DNA from: Parerythrobacter lacustris
GTDB lineage: Bacteria > Pseudomonadota > Alphaproteobacteria > Sphingomonadales > Sphingomonadaceae
Direction of reading: 5' to 3'
DNA length: 64,000 nt
Assembly (NCBI RefSeq): GCF_024626475.1
Contig: NZ_JANKHH010000001.1
Coordinates: forward strand, 518,281-582,280
Shown here: positions 36,298 to 45,070 of the stretch, piece after piece
How positions within the stretch are numbered: the first letter of the stretch is position 1
How the letters are laid out: each line of letters starts with the position of its first letter
Translations under genes and position numbers: made by a program
Notes under the pieces: generated by a model
Told to the model about the DNA's origin: nothing
Databases searched by the model: none
What the model saw: only the letters and a program-made list of their open reading frames with translations

Positions 36298-36528
36298 GTT
36301 TCTCGCAGAGAGGGCAGAAGCAAGGATGGGCGGTGAGAAGAGTTGCGGCGAAGCCGCAGGATGTTCTCGCACTAAGCCACCAAGCCACCAAGGCACAAAG
36401 ATTGAACACCGCACCACCCAGCCAAGTCGCACCTTAGTGGCTTAGTGTCTTAGTGCGATCCTAAATGGCCGCTGCGCGGCGGGGGCGACCTTTCCCGTTT
36501 CGCTTTCCTCTGCGTCTCTGCGAGAAAC
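36298..36528. repeat. Nested repeat cluster downstream of crtB
   Basis: The outer arms GTTTCTCGCAGAGA (from 36298) and TCTCTGCGAGAAAC (near 36515-36528) are inverted. The inner arms TCGCACTAAGCCACCAAG (from 36367) and an imperfect complement near 36436-36456 form a second pair. A GCGGCGAAGCCGC hairpin lies near 36345-36357. Part of it (TTCTCGCACTAAGCCACC) recurs in similar form at 62163. It occupies the 290-nt gap between crtB and the SnoaL-like gene. Confidence 0.75.
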
Positions 36529-36539
36529 CAGTCCGCCTG

Positions 36540-37484
36540 CTACGCCGACTGCGTGAAATCCCGCCGGGTCCAGCGAGGCATTTCGCGGGGCTGCAGCGGG
36601 CGGTTGATCAGCGCCTCGGGGAATGCCGCCAGCGCATGGCCGATCTTTTGCAGCTTCGAGGTGTGGACCCGGTGGTCCCACGCCGCAGTCCCGCGCCGCC
36701 GCACCTCGAGGCCGATCGCGGTGTAGATGAGTGCGGCGGTCAGGATCGCCCAGCGGCTGCGGAACGGCAGCCGCGCCGCGCCGAGGCGCGATGCGGCGGC
36801 GTGGGTCTCCATCAGCGCGACGAGCCGCTCGGCCATGTCGGACAGTTCCTGCCGGTGGTGCGGCTTCATATGCTGACCGGGCTCGATGTCTTCCTCGACC
36901 AGCCATTCCACCGGAATGTAACAGCGATCCGCCGCATCGTCCTCCGCGATGTCGCGCGCGATATTCGCAAGCTGGAAGGCGAAACCGAGGTCCGCCGCGC
37001 GATCAAGCGTGTCCGCTTCGTCCGAACGCACGCCCATCACCTTGGCCATCATCACCCCGACCGCGCCCGCGACGTGCCAGCAATAGCGCATCAGGTCGCG
37101 CTCGCTGCGCGGACGCCAGTCTTCCGCGTCGAGATCGAACCCGGCGATCACCGCATCGGCGTCGGCCAGCGTCAGCCCGCATTCGGCAGCGACGAGTCCG
37201 AAGGCATCGAACGCCGGGTCGCCGGTCTGTTGCCCGTCGAGCGCGCGCTGCGTCAGGATGCGGAGAGACTTGACGCGGGCCGCGATGTCCGATTGGTCGC
37301 CCAGCTCGCCGCCGAGATGCTGCCCGTCGGCGATGTCGTCGCACCTTCGGCACCAGGCATAAAGCAGCCACACCCGCTCGCGCGTGGTGCGGTCGAACAG
37401 GCGGCTGGCGGCGTGGAAGCTCTTCGATCCCTGCTTGATCGCGGCATGCGCCTGCTCGACGAGTAGCGCGCGCTCGCTACTCAC
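36540..37484 (-). CDS. crtB: Phytoene synthase
   Basis: 314 residues from GTG 37484, which overlaps the LOG gene stop (GTGA). The frame is open beyond, but that is antisense-quality text. Squalene/phytoene synthase signatures are WCRRCDDIADG (first Asp-rich motif) and GFAFQLANIARDIAEDDAADRCYIP (split; second motif). It condenses two geranylgeranyl-PP into phytoene, the first committed step of carotenoid synthesis. It is the last gene of the crtY-crtI-orf-LOG-crtB operon. Confidence 0.94.
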   Translation of the reverse strand: MSSERALLVEQAHAAIKQGSKSFHAASRLFDRTTRERVWLLYAWCRRCDDIADGQHLGGELGDQSDIAARVKSLRILTQRALDGQQTGDPAFDAFGLVAAECGLTLADADAVIAGFDLDAEDWRPRSERDLMRYCWHVAGAVGVMMAKVMGVRSDEADTLDRAADLGFAFQLANIARDIAEDDAADRCYIPVEWLVEEDIEPGQHMKPHHRQELSDMAERLVALMETHAAASRLGAARLPFRSRWAILTAALIYTAIGLEVRRRGTAAWDHRVHTSKLQKIGHALAAFPEALINRPLQPREMPRWTRRDFTQSA

Positions 37485-38062
37485 AAATCGTCCGCCTTCA
37501 TGCGGAAGATCGGCGTGTGCGGCTGGTAGGTGACCATCTTCGCGAGCAGGCCCGCCAGAGTATCCGCCGCGATCAGGATGTTCTGGTGCACCGGGCGCAC
37601 GAAACCGACCTCGGCCATCTTGCGGTTGAAGGCGAGCAGATCGTCGTAGAAACCGAAGGCGTTGAGCAGGCCGACCGGCTTGGTGTGGTAGCCGAGCTGC
37701 GACCAGCTCATCGCTTCCCACAGTTCGTCCATCGTGCCGACCCCGCCGGGGATGGTGACGAAGCCGTCGGAGAGGTCGGTGAAGCGCTGCTTGCGCTCGT
37801 GCATCCCGGAAACGGTGAACAGCTGCGTGCAATCATGGTTGGCGACTTCGCTGTTGGCCAGCGCGTCGGGGATCACCCCGATCACCTCGCCACCCGCCGC
37901 CAGCGCTCCCGCAGCGACCGCCCCCATCAGCCCGAGCCTGCCGCCGCCATAGACCACCCCGATCCCGCGCTCGGCGAGGCCTTGCCCGACCTCGCGGGCA
38001 AGCTCGATGTAGCGCGGATCGGCGGGGGTCGCCGACCCGCAATAGACGGCGAGGCGGTTCAT
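37481..38062 (-). CDS. LOG-family protein (TIGR00730, cytokinin-type phosphoribohydrolase)
   Basis: 193 residues. The Rossmann fold has GVVYGGGRLGLMGAVA and the family motif PGGVGTMDELWEAMSW near residue 104. LOG enzymes release the base from nucleoside 5'-monophosphates, including cytokinin ribotides. In bacteria many act in nucleotide salvage. It is coupled on both sides by 4-nt overlaps inside the carotenoid operon. Its part in pigment synthesis is not evident. Confidence 0.9.
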   Translation of the reverse strand: MNRLAVYCGSATPADPRYIELAREVGQGLAERGIGVVYGGGRLGLMGAVAAGALAAGGEVIGVIPDALANSEVANHDCTQLFTVSGMHERKQRFTDLSDGFVTIPGGVGTMDELWEAMSWSQLGYHTKPVGLLNAFGFYDDLLAFNRKMAEVGFVRPVHQNILIAADTLAGLLAKMVTYQPHTPIFRMKADDL

Positions 38063-38421
38063 GGCTTCTCTGTGCCTTTTGGTTCTTGATCGGCTCTTTC
38101 ATGTTCTAACCACCCTTCGCAAAATGGGCAGTCACCATGCCAAATCACCCGGATTCTTTGATTGATACTTAGCGCAAGAAATCGCAGGTAGCCCTCTTCT
38201 AGCCGATGTCCGCCACAATATTTACACTTGGCGCGAAAACCGACGGCCCAGAACACGAAACCGCTGAAAAAAGCGACAGAAAACATGATTGTTGCCGCTG
38301 GCGGTTCCAAGAACTCGAGCGCCAGAAACATAACTACAAACGTCGATGCAAAGAAATATGGTGATGCATTGTAGAATCTTTGCCATCGATCCATGCGATG
38401 AGACTCCTCGTCGCCGTTCAT
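38059..38421 (-). CDS. Small membrane protein with zinc-ribbon-like cysteines
   Basis: 120 residues. Two hydrophobic helices (FFASTFVVMFLALEFLE and IMFSVAFFSGFVFWAVGF) precede a soluble tail with two CxxC pairs (CKYCGGHRLEEG, DCPFCEGWLE), 31 residues apart, which could bind zinc. It is coupled by ATGA overlaps with crtI upstream and LOG downstream. The DNA is clearly less GC-rich than the crt genes, a sign of later arrival. No family is recognised. Confidence 0.75.
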   Translation of the reverse strand: MNGDEESHRMDRWQRFYNASPYFFASTFVVMFLALEFLEPPAATIMFSVAFFSGFVFWAVGFRAKCKYCGGHRLEEGYLRFLALSINQRIRVIWHGDCPFCEGWLEHERADQEPKGTEKP

Positions 38422-39932
38422 CGCGCCAAATCCTCGATCATCAACCCCGCTGTCGCCTTCGCGCTTCCGACCACGCCCGGAATACCCGCACCCGGATGCG
38501 TCCCCGCGCCGACGAGGTAGAAATTGTCGATCACGTCGTCGCGGTTGTGGCCGCGGAACCAGGCGCTTTGGGTCAGCACCGGCTCGAGGCTGAAGGCGCT
38601 GCCCAAATGCGCGTTGAGGTCGCTCGCGAAGTCCTTGGGCGCGTAGTGGAACTTGGTCACGATGCGGTCGTGGATGTCGGGGATCAGTCGCCGCCCGACC
38701 TCGTCGAGCACGCGCTTCTCCAGCACTGGGCCGACCTCATCCCAGTCGACCGCCAGCTTGCCCATGTGCGCGACCGGGACCAGCGCGTAAAAGGTGCTCT
38801 TGCCCGGCGGCGCCATGCTCGGATCGGTCACCGTCGGATGGTGCAGGTAGATCGAGAAATCGGCCGGCAGCACGCCGTTGTCGTAGATATCCTCCAGCAG
38901 CCCTTTGTAGCGCGGGCCGAACAGGATCATGTGGTGCGGGATGCCGGGCCAGCTGCCCTCGAGCCCGAAGTGGACCACGAACAGCCCGGGGCTGAAGCTC
39001 TTGCGCTTAAGCTTGGCGGCGTATTCCGCCCCGCGCGCGCTGCCCTTCAAGAGGTCGCGGTAGCTGTGCATGATGTCGGCGTTGGAGGCGACCGCGTGGA
39101 ACTTCTCGCGCCGGCCCGAGGCGGTTTCGACCTCGGTCGCGCGGGTGCCGATGCAATGCACCTGCACCACCGGATCGCCGACGATCATCGTGCCGCCGAG
39201 CCGCTCGAAATGGCGGATCATCCCCGCGATCAGCCGGTTGGTGCCGCCGCGCGTCCACCACACGCCGCCATCCTTCTCCAGCTTGTGGATCAGGGCGTAG
39301 ATCGCGCTGGTCTTCATCGGGTTGCCGCCGACCAGCAGCGTGTGGAAGCTCAGCGCCTCGCGCAGTTTTTCGCTTTTCACGAAACTCGAAACCATCGAAT
39401 AGACGCTGCGCCATGCCTGCTTCTTGACCAGCGCCGGCGCGGCCTTGATCATCGACTTGAAATCGAGGAACGGCACCGTGCCGAGCTTGACGTAGCCTTC
39501 CTCGTAAACCCCGGCGGAGTATTCGAGGAACTGCGCATAGCCCGCGACATCCGCCGGATCGAGCTTGGCGATCTCGGAATTGAGCTGCGCCTCGTCGTTC
39601 GAATAGTCGAAATTGGTCCCGTCGGGCCAGTTGAGGCGGTAGAACGGGCGCACCGGCATCAGCTCGACATCCTCGGCCATGTCGTGCCCGGACAGCGCCC
39701 ACAGTTCCTTCAGGCAGTCGGGGTCGGTCACCACGGTCGGCCCGCCGTCGAAGGTGAAGCCGTCACGCTCCCAGAAATAGGCGCGCCCGCCGGGCTTGTC
39801 GCGGCCTTCGATTACGGTCGTCGCGATGCCAGCCGATTGCAGCCGCATCGCCAGCGCCATCCCGCCGAAGCCCGATCCGATGACGCAGGCGGTCCTGCTG
39901 CCGGTCTTCACCATATCCTGTTCGTTCGTCAT
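38418..39932 (-). CDS. crtI: Phytoene desaturase
   Basis: 504 residues. The FAD-binding N-terminus is CVIGSGFGGMALAMRLQSAG with EGRDKPGGRAYFWERDGFTFDGGP (split). The C-terminal carotenoid desaturase signature is NFYLVGAGTHPGAGIPGV. It introduces four double bases of conjugation into phytoene to give lycopene. ATG 39932 overlaps the crtY stop (ATGA); MVK at 39914 is a weaker alternative. The length fits bacterial CrtI. Confidence 0.95.
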   Translation of the reverse strand: MTNEQDMVKTGSRTACVIGSGFGGMALAMRLQSAGIATTVIEGRDKPGGRAYFWERDGFTFDGGPTVVTDPDCLKELWALSGHDMAEDVELMPVRPFYRLNWPDGTNFDYSNDEAQLNSEIAKLDPADVAGYAQFLEYSAGVYEEGYVKLGTVPFLDFKSMIKAAPALVKKQAWRSVYSMVSSFVKSEKLREALSFHTLLVGGNPMKTSAIYALIHKLEKDGGVWWTRGGTNRLIAGMIRHFERLGGTMIVGDPVVQVHCIGTRATEVETASGRREKFHAVASNADIMHSYRDLLKGSARGAEYAAKLKRKSFSPGLFVVHFGLEGSWPGIPHHMILFGPRYKGLLEDIYDNGVLPADFSIYLHHPTVTDPSMAPPGKSTFYALVPVAHMGKLAVDWDEVGPVLEKRVLDEVGRRLIPDIHDRIVTKFHYAPKDFASDLNAHLGSAFSLEPVLTQSAWFRGHNRDDVIDNFYLVGAGTHPGAGIPGVVGSAKATAGLMIEDLAR

Positions 39933-41128
39933 GCCTGTTCCCTGTCGGCCACCAGCGGCGCGCCCTTGCCGAGCAGCGCGCCGATGGCTCTGAAAATAGA
40001 TACGGGCGGCTTGCCGGTTAGGACGCGCGCCTTGTCTGCCAGATGCGATTGTCCGGCGTAAAACCGCTCGATCAGCCCCGGGCTGAGGCGATAGAAGCGC
40101 TGGAAGATGCGGTAGCGTTCCTCCGGCCGTGCCGCCCCGAACAGCATCGAGCCGAGCATGCGGTAGAACCCGGTGCGCGACCAGTGGCGGCGCGCCCTGG
40201 CTTCGAGCAGCGCGGCGAGCTGTTCGCCCGGCAGTTCGGCATCCGCGGCGATCGCCAGCGCATTCTCGACCGCGAAGGGCAGGGTGTAGCTGGTCAGCGG
40301 ATGGACGAAGCCACCGCGCGCGCCCGCCAATGCAACGCCTTCGGTGCGCAGTTCGGCCTGATAGGCGGCGAAATCGCCCCCGGTGATCACCGGCAGCACG
40401 CCAGTTTCCCCGCCGACAATCTCGCCCTGCAGCCTGTGCGCGTCGAGGTAGCGGTCGATCCGGCCCGACAGCGCGCTGCGGTCAAGCACCGGGGAATCAG
40501 CGTAATAGGTATCCTCGACGAACAGCTCGCTCGCACCGAGAGGTAGGACGTAGACGAAACGGTAGGCCCCATGCTGGCTGACCGCCGCGTCCATGATCAC
40601 CGGCTGCTCGATCCCGTGCGGGCGCGGGGTGCGGACATGGCGGCCCATGAACACTTGCCACCCGCCGCGCAGGTGCCGGTTGGGAGAAGCGTCGCGGCAA
40701 TCGATCACCGCGCGGGCGGAAATGCGCGCGCCGTCTTCGAGTGTCACACCCTTCGCATCGAGGGTTGCAACGCGCTTGCCGGTGTGGATCGTATCCTGCG
40801 ACAGCTCGCGCCGCAGCGCCGCATCGAAATCGGGCGAGGCGAGCGAGTTATAGCGCGAATCCAGCCGCCGGCGATAGGCAGGAAAGCGGACGGAATAGCC
40901 GTTCCACCGGGTCTTGCGAAACCCGGCGAGGAGTTCTCTTCCGGCGGCATCGAGATCATCGTCGAACCAGCTCCACCGGTGGTTGCCGCCGAGCGCTTCG
41001 CCCGCTTCGAGCAGCGTGACCTGCATTTCGGGATGCTGCCGCCGCAGCGCGAGCGCGATCAGCCCGCCCGCGAGGCCACCCCCGACGATGGCGATTTCGG
41101 TCCGTCTGTCGCTGGTGCGTCCGTTCAT
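39929..41128 (-). CDS. crtY: Lycopene beta-cyclase
   Basis: 399 residues from ATG 41128. The dinucleotide loop IAIVGGGLAGGLIALAL and NHRWSWFDDD are typical of CrtY flavoproteins, as are GWQVFMGRHVRTPRPHG and FVYVLPLGASELFVEDTYY. Late motifs are ARGGFVHPLTSYTLPFAVENA and FYRLSPGLIERFYAG. It cyclises lycopene to beta-carotene. It is the first crt gene of the operon; the exported DUF2059-like gene lies 59 nt upstream on the same strand. No crtZ, crtW or crtG is found in the window. Confidence 0.94.
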   Translation of the reverse strand: MNGRTSDRRTEIAIVGGGLAGGLIALALRRQHPEMQVTLLEAGEALGGNHRWSWFDDDLDAAGRELLAGFRKTRWNGYSVRFPAYRRRLDSRYNSLASPDFDAALRRELSQDTIHTGKRVATLDAKGVTLEDGARISARAVIDCRDASPNRHLRGGWQVFMGRHVRTPRPHGIEQPVIMDAAVSQHGAYRFVYVLPLGASELFVEDTYYADSPVLDRSALSGRIDRYLDAHRLQGEIVGGETGVLPVITGGDFAAYQAELRTEGVALAGARGGFVHPLTSYTLPFAVENALAIAADAELPGEQLAALLEARARRHWSRTGFYRMLGSMLFGAARPEERYRIFQRFYRLSPGLIERFYAGQSHLADKARVLTGKPPVSIFRAIGALLGKGAPLVADREQA

Positions 41129-41187
41129 CGCGCCATGCCCTAGGGGGCAATGCGGAACGGGGCAATCATGCAATCGGCGCCGCCCGT

Positions 41188-41904
41188 CTACCGGTCGTCG
41201 CATTTCTCGAAATGGGCGATGGTCGCCGGTTGAACCGACGCATCGATCCGCGCATGGTCCTCCGGCGGATAGTCCTGATTGACCAGCTTGTGCTGCAACG
41301 CGGTCACCTCGGGCTGGATCCTGCTGAAGGCGCGGGCCCAGTCTTCGCTGGAGAATAGGCGTGTCAGTTCCTTCCGGTCTTCGGGCGACAGCGCGAGGAT
41401 GCCTCGCAGGGCGCTGGTGCGGGTATCTCTCTCGAGCGAACCCCGACTGATCGACATGTCTTCATTGCTCACCACGTCGGCGATGACATTGTCGGCGCTG
41501 ATCCCGAGTTGGAGGGTGTAGACGAACCGCTTGCCGAGCGGCGAGGCGAAGAACCCGGCACCCCCGGCTGCCTCTTCCCTGCTCAACCGCCGGGCGAACA
41601 GCTTGTGCAACGCGGTACGGTAATCGAGATTGTCACGCTGGTGCAGTTCCCACATCACAGGGCGCGCAGCCTCGGCCATCGTGCTGATCAGCCCGGGACA
41701 TTCGGTTTCGAGCGCCACCATTTCCTCGTCGGCTTCGAGGACACCTTTGAAACCAATCTGTATCGCGATCTCGAAGCTCTGCTCGCTGAGCGCATCGTCA
41801 GTGAGGGTTGTGGCGAGCCTCAGATACTCGTCGGTTTCGTCCTGCGCCATGCCGGGCGTGGTAAGCAGCAGGGCAGCACACGCTGCGAGGAACCGGAATT
41901 GCAT
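41188..41904 (-). CDS. Exported DUF2059-like protein
   Basis: 238 residues from ATG 41904; the longer open frame upstream is antisense to the DUF2585 gene. The signal peptide is MQFRFLAACAALLLTTPGMA. The mature helical protein contains GFFASPLGKRFVYTLQLG, resembling the DUF2059 motif (a Phe followed by SPxGK). Two cysteines (ETECPGL and FEKCDDR) might pair. It is likely periplasmic. It may share a promoter region with the divergent DUF2585 gene (66 nt). Confidence 0.65.
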   Translation of the reverse strand: MQFRFLAACAALLLTTPGMAQDETDEYLRLATTLTDDALSEQSFEIAIQIGFKGVLEADEEMVALETECPGLISTMAEAARPVMWELHQRDNLDYRTALHKLFARRLSREEAAGGAGFFASPLGKRFVYTLQLGISADNVIADVVSNEDMSISRGSLERDTRTSALRGILALSPEDRKELTRLFSSEDWARAFSRIQPEVTALQHKLVNQDYPPEDHARIDASVQPATIAHFEKCDDR

Positions 41905-41970
41905 GATTTTTCCCCGAGAATCGATTTGCGCGATATTGCCGCTCGCCGTTCCTGTGGCAAACCCAATTGC

Positions 41971-42561
41971 GTGGATCATCCCCTCAAGCCCCACCGCAAT
42001 GCCTGGATCGCCGCTGCGGCGCTGTGCCTCGTCACCCTCACGGTGCTGTTCGCGATGGGACGCCCGCCAATCTGCACCTGCGGGACGGTCGAGCTGTGGT
42101 ACGGCGACATCAACGCTGCAGGCAACAGCCAGCATCTTTCGGACTGGTACACCCCCAGCCACATCATCCACGGCATGCTGTTCTTCGGGCTGGCGTGGAT
42201 GCTGTTCGTCAAATGGCAGATCGGCGGAGCGGGAGCGGCACGGTGGGGCTATCCGCTGGCGGTGCTGCTCGAGGCGTCGTGGGAAGTGCTCGAGAACACC
42301 CCGATGGTGATCGACCGCTATCGTTCGGTCACCGTCAACTGGGGCTACTCCGGGGACAGTATCATCAATTCGATGGCGGATATCGGGTGGATGAGCCTCG
42401 GCTTCTGGCTCGCGATGCGGCTGCCGGTGAAAGTAACCGTCGCGCTGGCGCTGGCGATGGAAGTGCTGACGGCGGTGGTGGTGCGTGACAATCTGACGCT
42501 CAACGTCGTGATGCTGGTGTGGCCGGTGGAAGCGATCGCACAGTGGCAGGCCGCCGGCTGA
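41971..42561 (+). CDS. DUF2585 (UPF0314) membrane protein
   Basis: 196 residues from GTG 41971. The family text is nearly complete: PPICTCGTVELWYGD, SQHLSDWYTPSHIIHGMLFFGLAWML (split), LLEASWEVLENTPMVIDRYR, YSGDSIINSMADIGWM, RDNLTLNVVMLVWPVEAI. Four to five helices. The conserved HxxHG, Glu and Asp residues in the membrane hint at a vanZ-like or metal-binding site, but the function is not known. It is found almost only in alphaproteobacteria. Confidence 0.88.
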   Translation: MDHPLKPHRNAWIAAAALCLVTLTVLFAMGRPPICTCGTVELWYGDINAAGNSQHLSDWYTPSHIIHGMLFFGLAWMLFVKWQIGGAGAARWGYPLAVLLEASWEVLENTPMVIDRYRSVTVNWGYSGDSIINSMADIGWMSLGFWLAMRLPVKVTVALALAMEVLTAVVVRDNLTLNVVMLVWPVEAIAQWQAAG

Positions 42562-42628
42562 TCGCGCACTGCGCCGGAACTTGAGCCCATCCGGGCCGTT
42601 GCACCGGCAAACAATCCAAAGGATTATC

Positions 42629-43492
42629 ATGCGACTTGCATATTACCCGGCGCTTGCGCTGGGCCTCGCCTCACCCGCGCTCGCGCAGGACGGCCCTCCG
42701 GTCGAGACCGAGACCGCCATGCCGCCCATAGGCGAAACTGTGTTCGACGGTGACTGGCTGAGCGTCGGCGTCGGCGCGGCCTATTCGCCGAGCTACGACG
42801 GTTCGGACGATTACGTCGTCTCGGTGCTGCCGATCGTGCAGGGCTCGTTTGCCGGGGTCGATCTCAACCCGCGTCCGGGCGGGCTGGCGCTCGACTTCGT
42901 GCCCGATGCGGCGGATGGTCCCGGCTTCGACTTCGGTGTTGCGGCACGGATCCGGGGCAACCGCGCGAGCGATATCAAGGATCCGGTGGTCGCCAGCCTC
43001 GGCGAACTCGAAACAGCGATCGAGGTCGGGCCGACCGCAGGGGTGAGTTTCCCGCGCCTGCTCAATCCCTATGACAGCCTGAGTTTCAACGTCGATGCGC
43101 GGTGGGATGTCGCCGGGGCGCACAAGGGCAAGGTGATCGATCCCTCGGTAACCTACTTCACCCCGCTCAGCCGCGGCGCGATCGCGTCGCTTTCGCTCGG
43201 CGCGGAATATGCCGATGGCGACTATGCCGATTACTACTACTCGATCGATGCGGCGGACAGCGCAACCAGCGGGCTGGCGCAGTTCGACGCGGGCAGCGGC
43301 TTCACCAAGGCCAGCGCCACGCTGCTGCTGGGCTATGATCTCGACGGCGATGCGACCAATGGCGGGCTCGCACTGGTCGGCATCGGCGGCTATTCGCGCA
43401 TGCTTGGCGATGCCAAGCGCACCCCCTTCACCAGCGTGCGCGGCGATGCCGATCAGTGGTTCGTGGGCGCCGGGATCGGCTACACCTTCTAG
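42629..43492 (+). CDS. MipA/OmpV family outer-membrane protein
   Basis: 287 residues from ATG 42629, with an AAAGGA site upstream. The signal peptide is MRLAYYPALALGLASPALAQ. The mature barrel contains WLSVGVGAAYSPSYDGSDDY (the MipA start), PTAGVSFPRLLNPY, YFTPLSRGAIASLSLG and a C-terminal QWFVGAGIGYTF, ending in Phe. MipA proteins scaffold murein hydrolases/synthases or act as porin-like barrels. Confidence 0.9.
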   Translation: MRLAYYPALALGLASPALAQDGPPVETETAMPPIGETVFDGDWLSVGVGAAYSPSYDGSDDYVVSVLPIVQGSFAGVDLNPRPGGLALDFVPDAADGPGFDFGVAARIRGNRASDIKDPVVASLGELETAIEVGPTAGVSFPRLLNPYDSLSFNVDARWDVAGAHKGKVIDPSVTYFTPLSRGAIASLSLGAEYADGDYADYYYSIDAADSATSGLAQFDAGSGFTKASATLLLGYDLDGDATNGGLALVGIGGYSRMLGDAKRTPFTSVRGDADQWFVGAGIGYTF

Positions 43493-43504
43493 GACAGTGG
43501 CAAG

Positions 43505-44887
43505 CTATCTGGCGCGGTATCCTGCCGGAATCTGGTCCGCCGGGCACCACCGCATCGGCTGACCGAATTCCTCGTGCATGGTGCGGATTCGCGTTGGCGA
43601 CATGACGTCGACCACCGTCTGCCAATCTTCCAGCAGCAAGCCCTCGCGGATCCGCGAGACCTTGCCCAGCGGATCGAGGAAATTCTCGTCCTCGGTGCCG
43701 GGACGACCGCCGCGCATAAGGCCGAAGCGCTTGCCGTCGTAGAACACCACCTCGAAGCCGGGGTTGCCGCAGGAATTGCCCTCGACGACATAGTGCCCCG
43801 GAACGATATTGAGCGGGGCGACGGGTTGCTGGCCCGCCGCCTGCTGGCTCGCCGCCGCCCCGGCAACGCCCGAGCATTGCGCGGTGAGCGATCGGATCGC
43901 AGCGGAAGATCCGCCGAGCGACAGCGGGGTGAGGCTTTGCCACTCGCCGCCCCCGTCGCCGCTCGCAATGACACCGAGCATGTCATCCTTGCCCGACATC
44001 AGCGAGAGCACCACCTCGTCCACCTCGCCGCTGAAATCGTTTCGCCCCGGCTCCTGCATGAGTTGCTGATTGCCGTCGATATTGTCGGTGTAGCCGGTAA
44101 AGGTCATCATCAGCGGCTGGCCTGCTTGCGGCGGCACCATTCCGCTGCCCGGGACCACTGTCATATAGATCCCGCCGCCGGGGATGCAGCGCAGGCCCAC
44201 GGCGGTGATTTCCGGATGGTCGACGACTGCCGCTATGGCCCCGTCGCCTTGCCCCGCAAACTGCCAGCGCGCGGTGTGCTGCGGCGGCTCGACAAAGGGA
44301 TCGCCATCCATCCCGTTCTGGTGGGCGGCATAGTCGGCATCGGTCCAGCGATAGGTCCTGACCGTGTTCCATTCGGTTCTGTTCCACGCCAGAGTCCGGA
44401 TGCAGACTTCTGCGCCCACACCGCCGCAGACACTGCCGTGGACCGACAGTTCGAGCGCGGGTTCGCCGTTCGGGAGCTTCACCGCGTCCCAGCCGCGCAC
44501 ATTGTCTTCGAAGATCGGGGTCAGCCCGCGGCGGCCCGAACCGAGGATCACCGTCGAGCATCCGGCAGTGCCGCAATAGGCACTGCCGCTTTCGGGCGCG
44601 TTGTCGGCAAAACGCAGGATCTCGGGCACCTGGCAGTCCCACGCGCCGTAATCGATCACCCAGTCCGGCTTGCCGTCGCCGGTGACTTCGGTCTGGATCG
44701 CGAAATTCGCCTTGTCGGGGATGAACTTGCCGCCGCCGTTGCGGCACTGGCTCTTAAACTCGTTGTAGATCTGGCGGACCTCCGCCGGCCAGGAGGCGGA
44801 ATTGTCCTGCGGCGGCGTCTGGGCCTGGGCCGACAGTGCGACCCCGGCAATTGCGGCCAGAACCAAACCCGTGCGCATCATCGGCAT
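43505..44887 (-). CDS. Large exported protein, unknown
   Basis: 460 residues. The signal peptide is MRTGLVLAAIAGVALSAQA. The ribosome site GGGAG sits better for the third codon (ATG 44881) than for ATG 44887. The mature part opens with a region reading FAIQTEVTGDGKPDWVIDYGAWDCQ, a style seen in FG-GAP-like or periplasmic domains, with several cysteine pairs (CGTAGCSTV, CGGVGAEVC). After a Gln/Ala linker near residue 350 comes a compact C-terminal domain (VVEGNSCGNPGFEVVFYDGKRFG). No function is recognised. Confidence 0.6.
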   Translation of the reverse strand: MPMMRTGLVLAAIAGVALSAQAQTPPQDNSASWPAEVRQIYNEFKSQCRNGGGKFIPDKANFAIQTEVTGDGKPDWVIDYGAWDCQVPEILRFADNAPESGSAYCGTAGCSTVILGSGRRGLTPIFEDNVRGWDAVKLPNGEPALELSVHGSVCGGVGAEVCIRTLAWNRTEWNTVRTYRWTDADYAAHQNGMDGDPFVEPPQHTARWQFAGQGDGAIAAVVDHPEITAVGLRCIPGGGIYMTVVPGSGMVPPQAGQPLMMTFTGYTDNIDGNQQLMQEPGRNDFSGEVDEVVLSLMSGKDDMLGVIASGDGGGEWQSLTPLSLGGSSAAIRSLTAQCSGVAGAAASQQAAGQQPVAPLNIVPGHYVVEGNSCGNPGFEVVFYDGKRFGLMRGGRPGTEDENFLDPLGKVSRIREGLLLEDWQTVVDVMSPTRIRTMHEEFGQPMRWCPADQIPAGYRAR

Positions 44888-45070
44888 CTCTCCCCCAACG
44901 GTGGGCGGCGGGAGATCGAATCACCCCGCGCGCCCGGAAAAATCTCGCGATACGGGGAGGTTGCCGCCGAGCGGACCAAGTCGCAAGAGGGAATTTCCCC
45001 GATGTGCCGAGGCTTGCGCACGCGCGGCCCGACGGGCATCACCGATCCCGATAACAGGGAGAGTTACCAC

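Noticed and set aside
43574-45070. N-terminal extension of the amidohydrolase frame by 499 codons
   Set aside because: It is antisense to the exported protein at 43505-44887. The signal peptide starts at 45071.
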